NCBI GenBank assembly: GCA_963826475.1
Contig: CAWGXC010000004.1
Coordinates: 1-64,000, forward strand
Source of the DNA: RHKX01 sp963826475
GTDB taxonomy: Bacteria > Actinomycetota > Thermoleophilia > Solirubrobacterales > 70-9
Direction: 5' to 3'
Length of the DNA stretch: 64,000 nucleotides
A model generated the notes under the pieces. That model was not told where the DNA came from, ran no database searches, and worked only from the letters and a program-made list of their open reading frames with translations. Made by a program: the position numbers and the translations under genes. Numbering within the stretch: the stretch's first letter is position 1; every line of letters begins with the position of its first letter. This document shows positions 40,892-49,364 of this stretch, in pieces.

Positions 40892-41910
40892 GCGAGGAGC
40901 CGATCCTCCAGGTCGACCACCTGGTCAAGCACTTCCCGATCAAGGCGGGAATCCTCTTCGACCGTCAGATCGGGGCGGTGCAGGCGGTCGACGACGTCTC
41001 GTTCTCGGTCGCCCGCGGGGAGACCCTCGGTCTCGTCGGCGAGTCCGGCTGCGGCAAGTCGACGCTCAGCCGCACGATTCTGCAGCTGATCAAGCCGACC
41101 TCCGGCTCGGTCCGCTTCGAGGGACGCGAGATCACCGACTTGAAGGGCAGCGAGCTGCGGCGGCTCAGGCCGGAGGTCCAGATGATCTTCCAGGACCCCT
41201 ACGCCTCGCTGAACCCCCGCAAACGGGTCGCCCAGATCGTCGGCGATCCGATGAAGCTTCACGGCATCGTGCCCAAGGGCGGGGTTCGTGACGCGGTCCG
41301 CGAGCTGCTCGAGCGCGTCGGTCTCAACCCGGAGCACTACAACCGCTTCCCGCACGAGTTCTCCGGTGGGCAGCGGCAGCGCATCGGCATCGCCAGGGCG
41401 CTCTCACTGAACCCGAAGCTGATCATCGCCGACGAGCCGGTGTCCGCGCTGGACGTCTCGATCCAGGCCCAGATCATCAACCTGCTCGAGGACCTCCAGG
41501 ATGAGTTCGAGCTCACCTTCATCTTCGTCGCTCACGACCTCGGCGTGGTCCGCCACGTCGCCGATCGGATCGCCGTCATGTACCTCGGCAAGATCGTCGA
41601 GATCGGCCCCGCCGACGAGGTCTACGCGAACCCGATCCACCCATACACGCTCTCGCTGTTGTCGGCCGTGCCGATCCCCGATCCGCGCGCCAACGCGGCC
41701 CGCAAGCAGATCATCCTCGAGGGGGACGTGCCGAGTCCGGCCGACCCCCCGCCGGCCTGCCGCTTCCACACGCGCTGCCAGTTCGCGACCGAGGTCTGCT
41801 CGCAGGACGAGCCGCCCCTGGTCGATCACGGGAACGGCCACTTCGCAGCCTGCCATCATCCGCTGGATAGCTCAGGCAGGCCGCGGGATCTCGCCCACGC
41901 CAGGGCCTGA
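40888..41910 (+). CDS. dppF: Peptide/nickel ABC transporter ATP-binding protein (DppF/OppF type)
   Basis: 340 residues, GTG start. Walker A GLVGESGCGKSTLSR, Q-loop MIFQDPYASLNPRKRV, signature EFSGGQRQRIGIARAL, Walker B LIIADEPVSALDV, switch FVAHDLGVV and the C-terminal oligo_HPY Cys cluster (CRFHTRCQFATEVC, AACHHPL). Second ATPase of the transporter. The racemase gene starts 24 bases later on the same strand. Confidence 0.95.
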   Translation: MSEEPILQVDHLVKHFPIKAGILFDRQIGAVQAVDDVSFSVARGETLGLVGESGCGKSTLSRTILQLIKPTSGSVRFEGREITDLKGSELRRLRPEVQMIFQDPYASLNPRKRVAQIVGDPMKLHGIVPKGGVRDAVRELLERVGLNPEHYNRFPHEFSGGQRQRIGIARALSLNPKLIIADEPVSALDVSIQAQIINLLEDLQDEFELTFIFVAHDLGVVRHVADRIAVMYLGKIVEIGPADEVYANPIHPYTLSLLSAVPIPDPRANAARKQIILEGDVPSPADPPPACRFHTRCQFATEVCSQDEPPLVDHGNGHFAACHHPLDSSGRPRDLAHARA

Positions 41911-41933
41911 CGCCGCCCAATAACCTCTCCGCC

Positions 41934-43067
41934 GTGGGACCGCTGCACGGCATCAAGGTCATCGAGATCGCCTCGATCGGCCCCGGGCCCTTCGCCGCGA
42001 TGATGCTCGCCGACATGGGTGCCGACGTCGTCCGGCTCGAGCGCGCCGGTGCCGCGGCCGGGCTCGGCTCCGGCGCCTGGAACCACACCCACCGCGGCCG
42101 GCCCTCGGTCGGCTGTGACCTCAAGAACCCGGAGGGCCGCGACTTGGTGCTGCGGCTCGCCGGCGGGGCTGACGCGCTGATCGAGGGCTTTCGGCCCGGC
42201 GTGATGGAGCGCCTCGGCCTCGGCCCCGACGTGGTCGGGGCGCGCAACCCGCGGCTCGTCTATGGGCGCATGACCGGCTGGGGCCAGGACGGTCCGCTGG
42301 CGATGACCGCCGGCCACGACGTCAACTACATCTCCGTCGCCGGCGTCCTCGGATCATTCGCGCGCCGGGGCGAGCGACCGCTCTTTCCGCTGAACCTCGT
42401 CGGCGACTATGGAGGAGGGGCCATGATGCTCGCCTTCGGCGTCCTCGCCGGGATCATCTCCGCGCAGCGCACCGGGGAGGGCCAGGTCGTCGACGCCGCG
42501 ATGGTCGAGGGCGCCTCGCTGCTGGCGACGATGATTCACGCCATGCGGGACATGGGGGCCTGGACCGACGAGGCCGGGACCAACCTGCTCGACTCCGGTG
42601 CCCACTTCTACGAGGTCTACGAGACGGCCGACGGCGGCCACTTCGCGGTCGGGGCGCTGGAGCCGCAGTTCTACGCCGAGCTGCTCCGGCTCCTCGAGCT
42701 CGACCCCGCGGAGTTCCCGCAGATGGAGCGTGAGCGCTGGGGGCAGATGAAGGCGGCGTTCGCGGACGTCTTCCGCGCTCGCACCCGCGATGAGTGGGAG
42801 GAGGTCTTCGCCGGCTCCGAGGCATGCGCGACGCCCGTGCTCGGCCTCGGTGAGGCGGCGTCCCACCCGCACAACGAAGCCCGCGGGAGCTTCGTGCGCA
42901 TCGGCGACTCGCTTCAGCCCGCTCCGGCGCCGAAGTTCAGCCGCACCCCCGCCGAGATCCCGGCTCCGGCGCCCTCGCCGGGCGAGAACACCGACGAGGC
43001 TCTCGCCTCGTGGGGGCTCGATCCAGCCGAGATCGCCGGGCTCCGGGAGTCGGGTGCGATCGCCTGA
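41934..43067 (+). CDS. Alpha-methylacyl-CoA racemase (CaiB/BaiF family)
   Basis: 377 residues, GTG start. Family III CoA-transferase fold with the residues characteristic of alpha-methylacyl-CoA racemases: His128 in GHDVNYISV, Asp158 in NLVGDYGGGA and Glu243 in ALEPQFYAEL, corresponding to the catalytic His/Asp and Glu described for the M. tuberculosis enzyme. It epimerises 2-methylacyl-CoA thioesters so that branched chains can enter beta-oxidation. It follows dppF by 24 bases, suggesting cotranscription with the transporter, though a functional link between them is unknown. Full length. Confidence 0.9.
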   Translation: MGPLHGIKVIEIASIGPGPFAAMMLADMGADVVRLERAGAAAGLGSGAWNHTHRGRPSVGCDLKNPEGRDLVLRLAGGADALIEGFRPGVMERLGLGPDVVGARNPRLVYGRMTGWGQDGPLAMTAGHDVNYISVAGVLGSFARRGERPLFPLNLVGDYGGGAMMLAFGVLAGIISAQRTGEGQVVDAAMVEGASLLATMIHAMRDMGAWTDEAGTNLLDSGAHFYEVYETADGGHFAVGALEPQFYAELLRLLELDPAEFPQMERERWGQMKAAFADVFRARTRDEWEEVFAGSEACATPVLGLGEAASHPHNEARGSFVRIGDSLQPAPAPKFSRTPAEIPAPAPSPGENTDEALASWGLDPAEIAGLRESGAIA

Positions 43068-43139
43068 ACGCGCTTAGAGATACGGGTCTGCGGGCATGAA
43101 CGGGGAACCCACCTTCGTCGATCAAGAGGAGAACGAGCC

Positions 43140-43562
43140 ATGAAGAACCCCCTTTCCCGTAAGCCGAAGAGCCCGATCGATCAGGCGCTCGCGCTCGTCG
43201 ACAACGTGCGCGCCGACGCCGCCGGTCTGGCCGGAACCGTGCGCGATGCTGCGACCAAGGCTGCGGACGTCCTCGGTGACGCCGCTCCTGAGGCGGCCAG
43301 GAACCGACGAATTCCGGTCATCGGCGCGGCCGTGGCCGCCGGCGCGGGAGTCGCCGTCGCGGTCCGTTCGAAGATGAGCTCCGCGAGCCCTCCGGCCGCG
43401 GTTCCGGATCCCGGCGCCCCGAGCGCCGCCAAGACTGCGGCGAAGTCGACCGCGACAACCGCCCCGAAGACCTCGGCGACCAAGCCGGCGGCGAACGTCG
43501 AGGCTGAGAAGCCGGTCGACCCGAAGGCGGAGACGGCGGAGAGCGAAGCGGCTTCGAGCTGA
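43140..43562 (+). CDS. Small Lys/Ala-rich protein with one hydrophobic segment
   Basis: 140 residues, ATG start preceded by a strong GAGGAG site. The N-terminal part is amphipathic (PIDQALALVDNVRADAAGLA, predicted helix), the centre has a weak hydrophobic segment (IPVIGAAVAAGAGVAVAV), and the C-terminus is disordered and rich in Ala, Lys, Thr and Pro (AAKTAAKSTATTAPKTSATK), similar to histone H1-like tails. I do not recognise the family. It could be a membrane-anchored or nucleoid-associated protein; no function can be assigned. Last gene of the plus-strand island. Confidence 0.6.
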   Translation: MKNPLSRKPKSPIDQALALVDNVRADAAGLAGTVRDAATKAADVLGDAAPEAARNRRIPVIGAAVAAGAGVAVAVRSKMSSASPPAAVPDPGAPSAAKTAAKSTATTAPKTSATKPAANVEAEKPVDPKAETAESEAASS

Positions 43563-43607
43563 GGGCGCCGGCGCCTCGCAGGGACTCGCGAGGCAGCGCG
43601 GGTAACG

Positions 43608-43648
43608 AAGGGCGAGTTTGAGTCGGTATCCGGCTAAAACTCGCCCTT
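43608..43648. terminator. Nested palindrome in a convergent junction, probable bidirectional terminator (copy 1 of a repeat family)
   Basis: Outer arms AAGGGCGAGTTT (43608-43619) and AAACTCGCCCTT (43637-43648) pair perfectly; an inner stem AGTCGG/CCGGCT sits around TAT. It lies between the small Lys/Ala-rich gene and nuoI, which converge. A homologous element lies at 56334-56374 with a compensatory pair change. Confidence 0.65.
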
Positions 43649-43702
43649 CACAGAGCGCGGAGCCCTCCGCCTCGCCCACCGGGCCCCCAGGGGCCGAGGG
43701 CC

Positions 43703-44263
43703 TTACTCGCCCTCGTTGCGCAGCGGCGCCTTCTCGATCGACTCGGCCAGCAGCATCTCCTTGGTGAAGATGAGGTCGCCGCGGTTGTAGTCGGCCATCT
43801 CGTACTCATGGCCCATGGTGATCGCGTCGAACGGGCAGGCGACCTCGCAGTAGCCGCAGAAGATGCAGCGCGCGAGGTTGATCTCGTAGACGGCGGCGTA
43901 GCGCTCACCGGCTGAGACCCGGTCATCGGGGTCGTTCTCGGCGGCGACGACGCGGATGCAGTCGGCCGGGCAGGCGGCGGCGCAGAGTGAGCAGCCGACG
44001 CACTTCTCGAGGCCGGTGTCCTCGAAGCGGTGCAGCTTGTGCCGGCCGCGGAAGCGCGGGTAGACCGGCGTCTTCTCCTCGGGATACTGGATCGTGACCG
44101 GTCCCTCGACAAGCGCGGCCATCGTCGTCTTCAGGCCGCGCAGGGTCTCGCCGAACGCGCGGTAGACCCCCTTGGCGCCTCCCGGTTCGGGCCCCCGCTG
44201 CACGCTGACGACGGAATCGTCGGGGAGGTAGGGATAGGGGCTCGGTGTCTCGGTGTCGCTCAT
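43703..44263 (-). CDS. nuoI: NADH-quinone oxidoreductase subunit I
   Basis: 186 residues from ATG 44263 (MSDTETPSPYPY); the upstream open frame is a shadow of nuoH. Two 4Fe-4S ferredoxin motifs are intact: CVGCSLCAAACP and CIFCGYCEVACP, binding clusters N6a and N6b. It carries electrons between NuoG and NuoB in the peripheral arm. The N-terminal region (KGVYRAFGETLRGLKTTMAA) contacts the membrane arm. Last gene of the nuoA-I unit, 17 bases after nuoH; a palindromic terminator-like element follows. Confidence 0.95.
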   Translation of the reverse strand: MSDTETPSPYPYLPDDSVVSVQRGPEPGGAKGVYRAFGETLRGLKTTMAALVEGPVTIQYPEEKTPVYPRFRGRHKLHRFEDTGLEKCVGCSLCAAACPADCIRVVAAENDPDDRVSAGERYAAVYEINLARCIFCGYCEVACPFDAITMGHEYEMADYNRGDLIFTKEMLLAESIEKAPLRNEGE

Positions 44264-44280
44264 CGGTTGGTCACAGCCTC

Positions 44281-45288
44281 TCAGGTCACGGTCACGAGGA
44301 TCGCCGTGACGAGCACGTTCAGCGTCGCGAGCGGGAGCATCACCTTCCAGCCGAGGCTCATCAGCTGGTCGTAGCGCAGGCGCGGCAGGGTCGCGCGGAC
44401 CCAGATGAAGAAGACGATCAGGGTGATGATCTTGAACCACATGACGAACACGCCGATCAGGGCCGGGGTGTGAATGCCGAAGGGCAGGTGCCAGCCGCCG
44501 AGGAACATCGCCGAGGCGATCCCGGAGACGACGATCATCTCCATGTACTCCGCCATGAAGTAGGAGCCGAAGCGCATCCCGCCGTACTCGGTGTTGTAGC
44601 CGGCGACCAGCTCCGCATCGGCCTCCGGTAGGTCGAACGGCGGGCGGTTGGTCTCGGCGAACCCGGAGACCATGAAGATGATGAAGCCCACGAACTGGGG
44701 GAAGACGTACCAGAGGGGCGTCTGCGCGTTGGCGATGTCGACGAGGCTGAGGGAGCCGGCCATCATCACCACGCCGAGCAGGGCCAGGCCCATCGAGATC
44801 TCGTAGGAGATGAGCTGCGCGGCCGAGCGCATCGCCCCCATGAACGAATACTTCGAACCCGAGGCCCAGCCGCCGAGCAGCAGCCCGTAGAAGGAGATCG
44901 ACCCGAAGGCGAACGCGTAGAGGATCCCGATCGAGACATCGATGCCGTAGAAGCCGAAGCCCTCGTGGACATCGCCGAAGGGAATGATCGCGATCGTCGC
45001 GGTGGCGCTGAGGATGACGAGCGCCGGCGCGACCGCCCAGAGCACCGGCGCCGCCGCCTCCGGCTTGTAGCTCTCCTTGCTGAGCAGCTTGAGTACGTCG
45101 GCGAGCGGCTGCGCGATCCCCAGCGGCCCGACCCGGTTGGGCCCGTAGCGGGCCTGGAAGCGACCGAGCAGCTTGCGCTCGAGCAGCAGGATCAGCGGCA
45201 CGATCTGCAGCACGATCAGGAAGATCACGATCGACTTGGCGATCATGATCCAGCTCGCCTCGGCGAACCCGACGTCCGCTAGGACCAC
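44281..45288 (-). CDS. nuoH: NADH-quinone oxidoreductase subunit H
   Basis: 335 residues, GTG start overlapping the nuoG end by ten bases. About eight helices; the quinone-site and coupling loops are readable: LLERKLLGRFQARYGPNRVG, LADVLKLLSKE, FGWA-type GGWASGSKYSFMGAMRSAAQ, and SGFAETNRPPFDLPEADAEL. NuoH links the peripheral arm and the proton channels and forms part of the quinone chamber. Normal length. Confidence 0.97.
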   Translation of the reverse strand: MVLADVGFAEASWIMIAKSIVIFLIVLQIVPLILLLERKLLGRFQARYGPNRVGPLGIAQPLADVLKLLSKESYKPEAAAPVLWAVAPALVILSATATIAIIPFGDVHEGFGFYGIDVSIGILYAFAFGSISFYGLLLGGWASGSKYSFMGAMRSAAQLISYEISMGLALLGVVMMAGSLSLVDIANAQTPLWYVFPQFVGFIIFMVSGFAETNRPPFDLPEADAELVAGYNTEYGGMRFGSYFMAEYMEMIVVSGIASAMFLGGWHLPFGIHTPALIGVFVMWFKIITLIVFFIWVRATLPRLRYDQLMSLGWKVMLPLATLNVLVTAILVTVT

Positions 45289-47894
45289 TGGATGGTCTCC
45301 CGCCGGCTCGTTCCGAAGACCGGTTCGTCGGCCTTCTCCTCGGGAGCGGGCCCGACGCTGACGATCTCCGCGCCGCCGAGCCGGTTCGCGCCGTTCTCCC
45401 GGGTGCCCTCGATCAAGAAGGCGGTGCCGTCGAGCATCCGCTCGCGCAGCGCAACGCCGGCCAGGACCGAGTGGCCATTGGAGGAAACCTGCACCTGCTG
45501 GCCGTGCTGGACGCCGAGGCGCTCAGCGTCCGCTGGGCTCAGCTCCAGGGTCTGGGCGGGGGAGAGGAACTGGAGGGCGGGATTGCGCTCCGCCACGTAG
45601 TCGGACCATAGGTCTCGGTAGGTGCTGAGGCGGATCTCGTTGTCGGCGAGGGTTTCGTTGGCCGAATCCGACGACGAGGGGCTGTCCGAGGAAGATCCAT
45701 CGGACGTCCGCCGGGAAGGATCGCCATCCGACGCGGAAGTTCCAGACCCGGCTACCTGAGTGTCCGTTGGACCTTCCCCGGGGGCGCCTTCAACCGTCTG
45801 AGCGGCCCGGCCCTCAGGTTGGTGATCCTGCCAACGGAAGCCGGTGCCGCCGATCAGGTCCGTCGTTATTCCGTTGTAGAAGGGGACGGCGGCTGCCAGG
45901 AGGTCAAAGACCTCGTTCGAGGTACCCGCGCCCGTTTCGTCTCCGAGGCGCGCTGAGAGCTCCGTCAGGGCCTGCCAAAGGGGGCGGATAGCGCCGGGGT
46001 GGGGGACCGAGGGACGGACTCGCTGCAGGCGACCGTCGGGGTGAGTGACGGTTCCCTCCTTCTCGGCGAACGTCTCGGCCGGGAGGTGGACGTCGGCGTT
46101 CTGGGCAGAGGCCGTGCCGAACATCGAGACGCTCAGCGTGAAATCGGCGGCGCCGATCGCGCGCGCCCAGCCCTCGGGGTCGTCGAGGTCGCGGACGGGA
46201 TCGACGTCCCAGAGGATCAGCCCCTCAAGCTCGCCGCTCTCCAGCGCGTCGCGGATCTCGGCCGCACCCCGCCCGGCGGGCGCGGCGGTGTAGCCGGGGC
46301 CGTACCGCTCGGCGCAGCCGACCTCGCGCAGGCCGCGCCCGTTCGCCGAGCGCGGGATCTCCAGCAGTCCGCCGCCCTCCATGCCGTCGAGGCCGAGGAC
46401 GTCGGCGAGGTCGAGCAGCGCCCGGGCGGCTTCCGCGCCGCCGTCGGCGCCGAGCATCCCTTCGCCCCAGATGACGGCGATCGAGTCGGCATCCCGCAGC
46501 GCCGAGGCGAAGCCGTCGGACTCGCTGCCGCGCGCCAGGGAGGTCGTCAGGTCGGAGAGGAATCCGGCGACGTCGCCGGGCTCGTAGCGGTGCGCCTCGA
46601 GGCAGCCGTCGGAGCCGATCGCAGCGCCGCCGTCGAGCGCGGTCGGTCGCTCGCTGGCGACCAGCAGCTGGGCGCCGTTGCGGCGGACGGCCTTGCGGAT
46701 CCGCAGCTCGAGGATCGGCATCTCGTGCATCGGGTCGCAACCGACGACGAGGATCGCTTCCGCATCGTCGATCTCGGACATGCCGAGCGAGAGCGCGGGG
46801 TCGGCGAGGCGCTTCCGCAACTCGGCCGGAAGCGAGGGAACCGCCGTGGTCACGTCGGTGGAGGCGAGCGGTCCGCGGACGATCCGCTGGACGAGATAGG
46901 CCTCCTCGTTGGAGGCCCCGCCGCCGACGAGGGCCGCCACCTTGCCGCGGGCGCCGGTCAGGCCCTCGACGCAGGTGTCGATGGCCTCCTGCCAGCTCGC
47001 CGCATGCAGCGCGCCGCCCTGGCGGACCTGCGGCGCCAGGGGGCGATCCGCGCTCGCGAACATCTGGTAGCCGAACCGCCCCTTGTCGCAGAGCCACCCG
47101 TCGTCGACGTCGGTGTTGTCGCGGGCGAGAGTGCGGACCACCTTCTCGTCACGGACCGTGAACTTGACGTTGCACTGGCTCGGGCAGAGCGTGCACACCG
47201 AGCCGGCGTCCTCGATGTCCCAGGGCCGGGCGCGGAACCGGTACGCCTGCGAGGTGAGTGCGCCGACGGGGCAGAGCTCGATGATGTTGCCGTGGAACGG
47301 GCCGACGTAGGGACGGTCCTCGTGAGTGCCGATGTAGGAACCGGCGCCGCGACCGAGGATCTGCAGCTGCTCGTCCTCGGCCACCTCCTGCGAGAAGCGC
47401 GCGCAGCGGTAACACATGATGCAGCGCTCGCGGTCGATCTTGATCAGTGGGCTGAGCGGGATGGGCTTCTCGAAGTGGCGCTTCGGGTCCGTCACGCGGC
47501 TGCGACCCACGCCCCAGCCCATCGAGATGTCCTGCAGGGGGCACTCCCCGCCCTTGTCGCAAACCGGGCAGTCGAGCGGGTGGTTGACGAGCAGGAACTC
47601 GACGACCGCGTTCTGCGCCTCCTTGACGCGCGCGGTCTGCGTGTAGACGACCATGCCGTCGCGGATCGGCGTCGAGCAGGCGGTCTGGAGCTTCGGGATG
47701 CCCTCGACCTCGACCAGGCACATGCGGCAGGCGCCGACCGGATCACCGAGCTTCGGCTCGTAACAGAAGGCCGGGATCTCGACGTCGCCGTGCTTGGCGG
47801 CGTCGATCAGCATCGAACCCTCATGGGAGTCGATCTCGACGCCGTCGACGACGAGGGTGATCGACTTGGCGGCCTTGCCCCTGCCCTTGCTCAT
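45279..47894 (-). CDS. nuoG: NADH-quinone oxidoreductase subunit G
   Basis: 871 residues. The N-terminal 240 residues carry the iron-sulphur domains: the 2Fe-2S CRMCLVEVEGIPKLQTACS, the His-ligated cluster in HPLDCPVCDKGGECPLQD, and the 4Fe-4S RCIMCYRCARFSQEV. A fourth, N7-type set (VCTLCPSQCNV and WLCDKGRFG) is also intact. A molybdopterin-fold domain without the metal follows. A 50-residue Ser/Asp/Gly-rich disordered insert (about residues 695-745) separates it from a final beta-rich domain (LSPADAERLGVQHGQQVQVS). ATG overlaps the nuoF stop (ATGA). Confidence 0.95.
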   Translation of the reverse strand: MSKGRGKAAKSITLVVDGVEIDSHEGSMLIDAAKHGDVEIPAFCYEPKLGDPVGACRMCLVEVEGIPKLQTACSTPIRDGMVVYTQTARVKEAQNAVVEFLLVNHPLDCPVCDKGGECPLQDISMGWGVGRSRVTDPKRHFEKPIPLSPLIKIDRERCIMCYRCARFSQEVAEDEQLQILGRGAGSYIGTHEDRPYVGPFHGNIIELCPVGALTSQAYRFRARPWDIEDAGSVCTLCPSQCNVKFTVRDEKVVRTLARDNTDVDDGWLCDKGRFGYQMFASADRPLAPQVRQGGALHAASWQEAIDTCVEGLTGARGKVAALVGGGASNEEAYLVQRIVRGPLASTDVTTAVPSLPAELRKRLADPALSLGMSEIDDAEAILVVGCDPMHEMPILELRIRKAVRRNGAQLLVASERPTALDGGAAIGSDGCLEAHRYEPGDVAGFLSDLTTSLARGSESDGFASALRDADSIAVIWGEGMLGADGGAEAARALLDLADVLGLDGMEGGGLLEIPRSANGRGLREVGCAERYGPGYTAAPAGRGAAEIRDALESGELEGLILWDVDPVRDLDDPEGWARAIGAADFTLSVSMFGTASAQNADVHLPAETFAEKEGTVTHPDGRLQRVRPSVPHPGAIRPLWQALTELSARLGDETGAGTSNEVFDLLAAAVPFYNGITTDLIGGTGFRWQDHQPEGRAAQTVEGAPGEGPTDTQVAGSGTSASDGDPSRRTSDGSSSDSPSSSDSANETLADNEIRLSTYRDLWSDYVAERNPALQFLSPAQTLELSPADAERLGVQHGQQVQVSSNGHSVLAGVALRERMLDGTAFLIEGTRENGANRLGGAEIVSVGPAPEEKADEPVFGTSRRETIQWS

Positions 47895-49216
47895 GCGCCG
47901 ACCGCGATCGGCGTGTCACGGGCCGGCTCGAGGTCCAGCGGAGCGGGCGCGGCGTCGCGTGCGGCGGCGATCGTCTCCTCGAACTCGGCGCGCCAGCGGC
48001 GCACCATCGAACCGACCGGCATCGCCATCGCGTCCCCGAGCACGCAGAGGCAATTGCCGATGATGTTCTCCTGGACCGAGGCGATGATGTCGAGGTCCAT
48101 CGGGGTGGCCTCGCCACGGACGACCCGCTCCAGCATCTTCACCGTCCAGTTGGTGCCCTCGCGGCAGGGGGTGCACTTGCCGCACGACTCGTGCTGGTAG
48201 AAGCGGGCGGTCCGCAGGGCCATCTTCGGGATCGAGACGGTGTCGTCGGCGACGATGATCGCGCCGGAGCCGAGCATCGAACCCGCGTCGGCGAGCGCTT
48301 CGAACGAGTAGGGCAAGTCGAGCTCCTCGGGACCGAGGACCGGGGCGGATGAGCCGCCGGGGTACCAGGCCTTGACCGTGCGACCCGGGAGCGGTCCGCC
48401 GGCGAGGCCGAAGATGATGTCGCGCGAGGGGATCCCGAGCTCGATCTCGTAGTTGCCCGGGCGCTGCACGCAGCCGGAGACGCTGACCACCTTCGTCCCG
48501 GTCGACTGCTCGGTGCCGAAGCTCTTGAACCAGTCGGCGCCGTTGTTGACGACGTGAGGGACGTTCATCAGCGTCTCGACGTTGTTGATCAGCGTCGGTC
48601 CCCCGTAGAGGCCCTGGATGGCCGGGAACGGAGGCTTCAGGCGCGGGTTGCCGCGCTTGCCCTCGAGCGAGTCGAGCAGGGCCGTCTCCTCGCCGCAGAT
48701 GTAGGCGCCGGCGCCGCGATGGACGACCACGCTGACGTCCGTCCCCGAGTTGAGCACGTTCTCGCCGAGATAGCCGGCGGCGTAGGCCTCGCGGACGGCG
48801 TTCTCGAGGCGGTCCGCGACCTCCGCGTACTCGCCGCGGATGAAGATGAAGCTGCGGGTAGCTCCCGCGGCCATCGCCGCGATGGCGACGCCCTCGACCA
48901 GCCCGTGCGGGTTCTTGAACATCAGCTCGCGGTCCTTGAACGTCCCGGGCTCCGACTCGTCGGCGTTGCAGCAGAGGTACTTGTCCATGTCCCCGCGCGG
49001 CAGGAAGCCCGCCTTCTTGCCCATCGAGAAGCCCGCCCCGCCGCGTCCACGCAGCCCGGAGTCCTCCATCTCGGTGAGCAGGTCCGTGGGCTCGTTGTCC
49101 CTGAAGGCCTTCTTCAGCGCCGTATAGCCGCCGAGTCGCTCGTAGGTCTCGATCGATGCGAGGCCCGGCTCGTCGATGTGGCGAAACAGGACCCGTGTCT
49201 CACGGGCCTCACCCAC
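47891..49216 (-). CDS. nuoF: NADH-quinone oxidoreductase subunit F
   Basis: 441 residues, GTG start. NADH/FMN site motifs: GLRGRGGAGFSMGKKAGF, NADESEPGTFKDREL, FIFIRGEYAEVADRLENAV, GAGAYICGEETALLDSLEGK, and the N3 cluster ligands ESCGKCTPCREGT plus the later Cys in GNCLCVLGD. It oxidises NADH and passes electrons into the Fe-S chain. Separated from nuoE by 148 bases that contain a small hairpin, the largest gap in the nuoA-I unit. Confidence 0.97.
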   Translation of the reverse strand: MGEARETRVLFRHIDEPGLASIETYERLGGYTALKKAFRDNEPTDLLTEMEDSGLRGRGGAGFSMGKKAGFLPRGDMDKYLCCNADESEPGTFKDRELMFKNPHGLVEGVAIAAMAAGATRSFIFIRGEYAEVADRLENAVREAYAAGYLGENVLNSGTDVSVVVHRGAGAYICGEETALLDSLEGKRGNPRLKPPFPAIQGLYGGPTLINNVETLMNVPHVVNNGADWFKSFGTEQSTGTKVVSVSGCVQRPGNYEIELGIPSRDIIFGLAGGPLPGRTVKAWYPGGSSAPVLGPEELDLPYSFEALADAGSMLGSGAIIVADDTVSIPKMALRTARFYQHESCGKCTPCREGTNWTVKMLERVVRGEATPMDLDIIASVQENIIGNCLCVLGDAMAMPVGSMVRRWRAEFEETIAAARDAAPAPLDLEPARDTPIAVGA

Positions 49217-49319
49217 GGTGTCCGCCTGAGCTCAGCACCGGCCCAAACCTACCGGAAGGGCATCGTGAAGCCACATGATGCGGATCGTCGCTAAGGGAAT
49301 GCGCGCTGATGACCAGGGC

Positions 49320-49336
49320 GGCCTCTCGGCGAGGCC
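49320..49336 (-). promoter_or_regulatory. Small hairpin in the nuoE-nuoF gap
   Basis: GGCCTC (49320-49325) and GAGGCC (49331-49336) with a 5-base loop, inside a 148-base non-coding stretch between two genes that are usually adjacent. May affect mRNA processing or stability; no T tract. Confidence 0.35.
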
Positions 49337-49364
49337 ACACGCGTGCAGCGACGTCAGTCCGCGC

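Noticed and set aside
34782..43562. The island between nuoI and nuoJ as a mobile element
   Set aside because: No transposase, integrase, terminal inverted repeats, target-site duplication or tRNA gene at the ends; codon and base use match the flanks.
45999..48200. 733-codon open frame on the plus strand across nuoG
   Set aside because: Antisense shadow of a well-conserved nuoG. Its product has no recognisable motif, and long open antisense frames are expected at this GC content.
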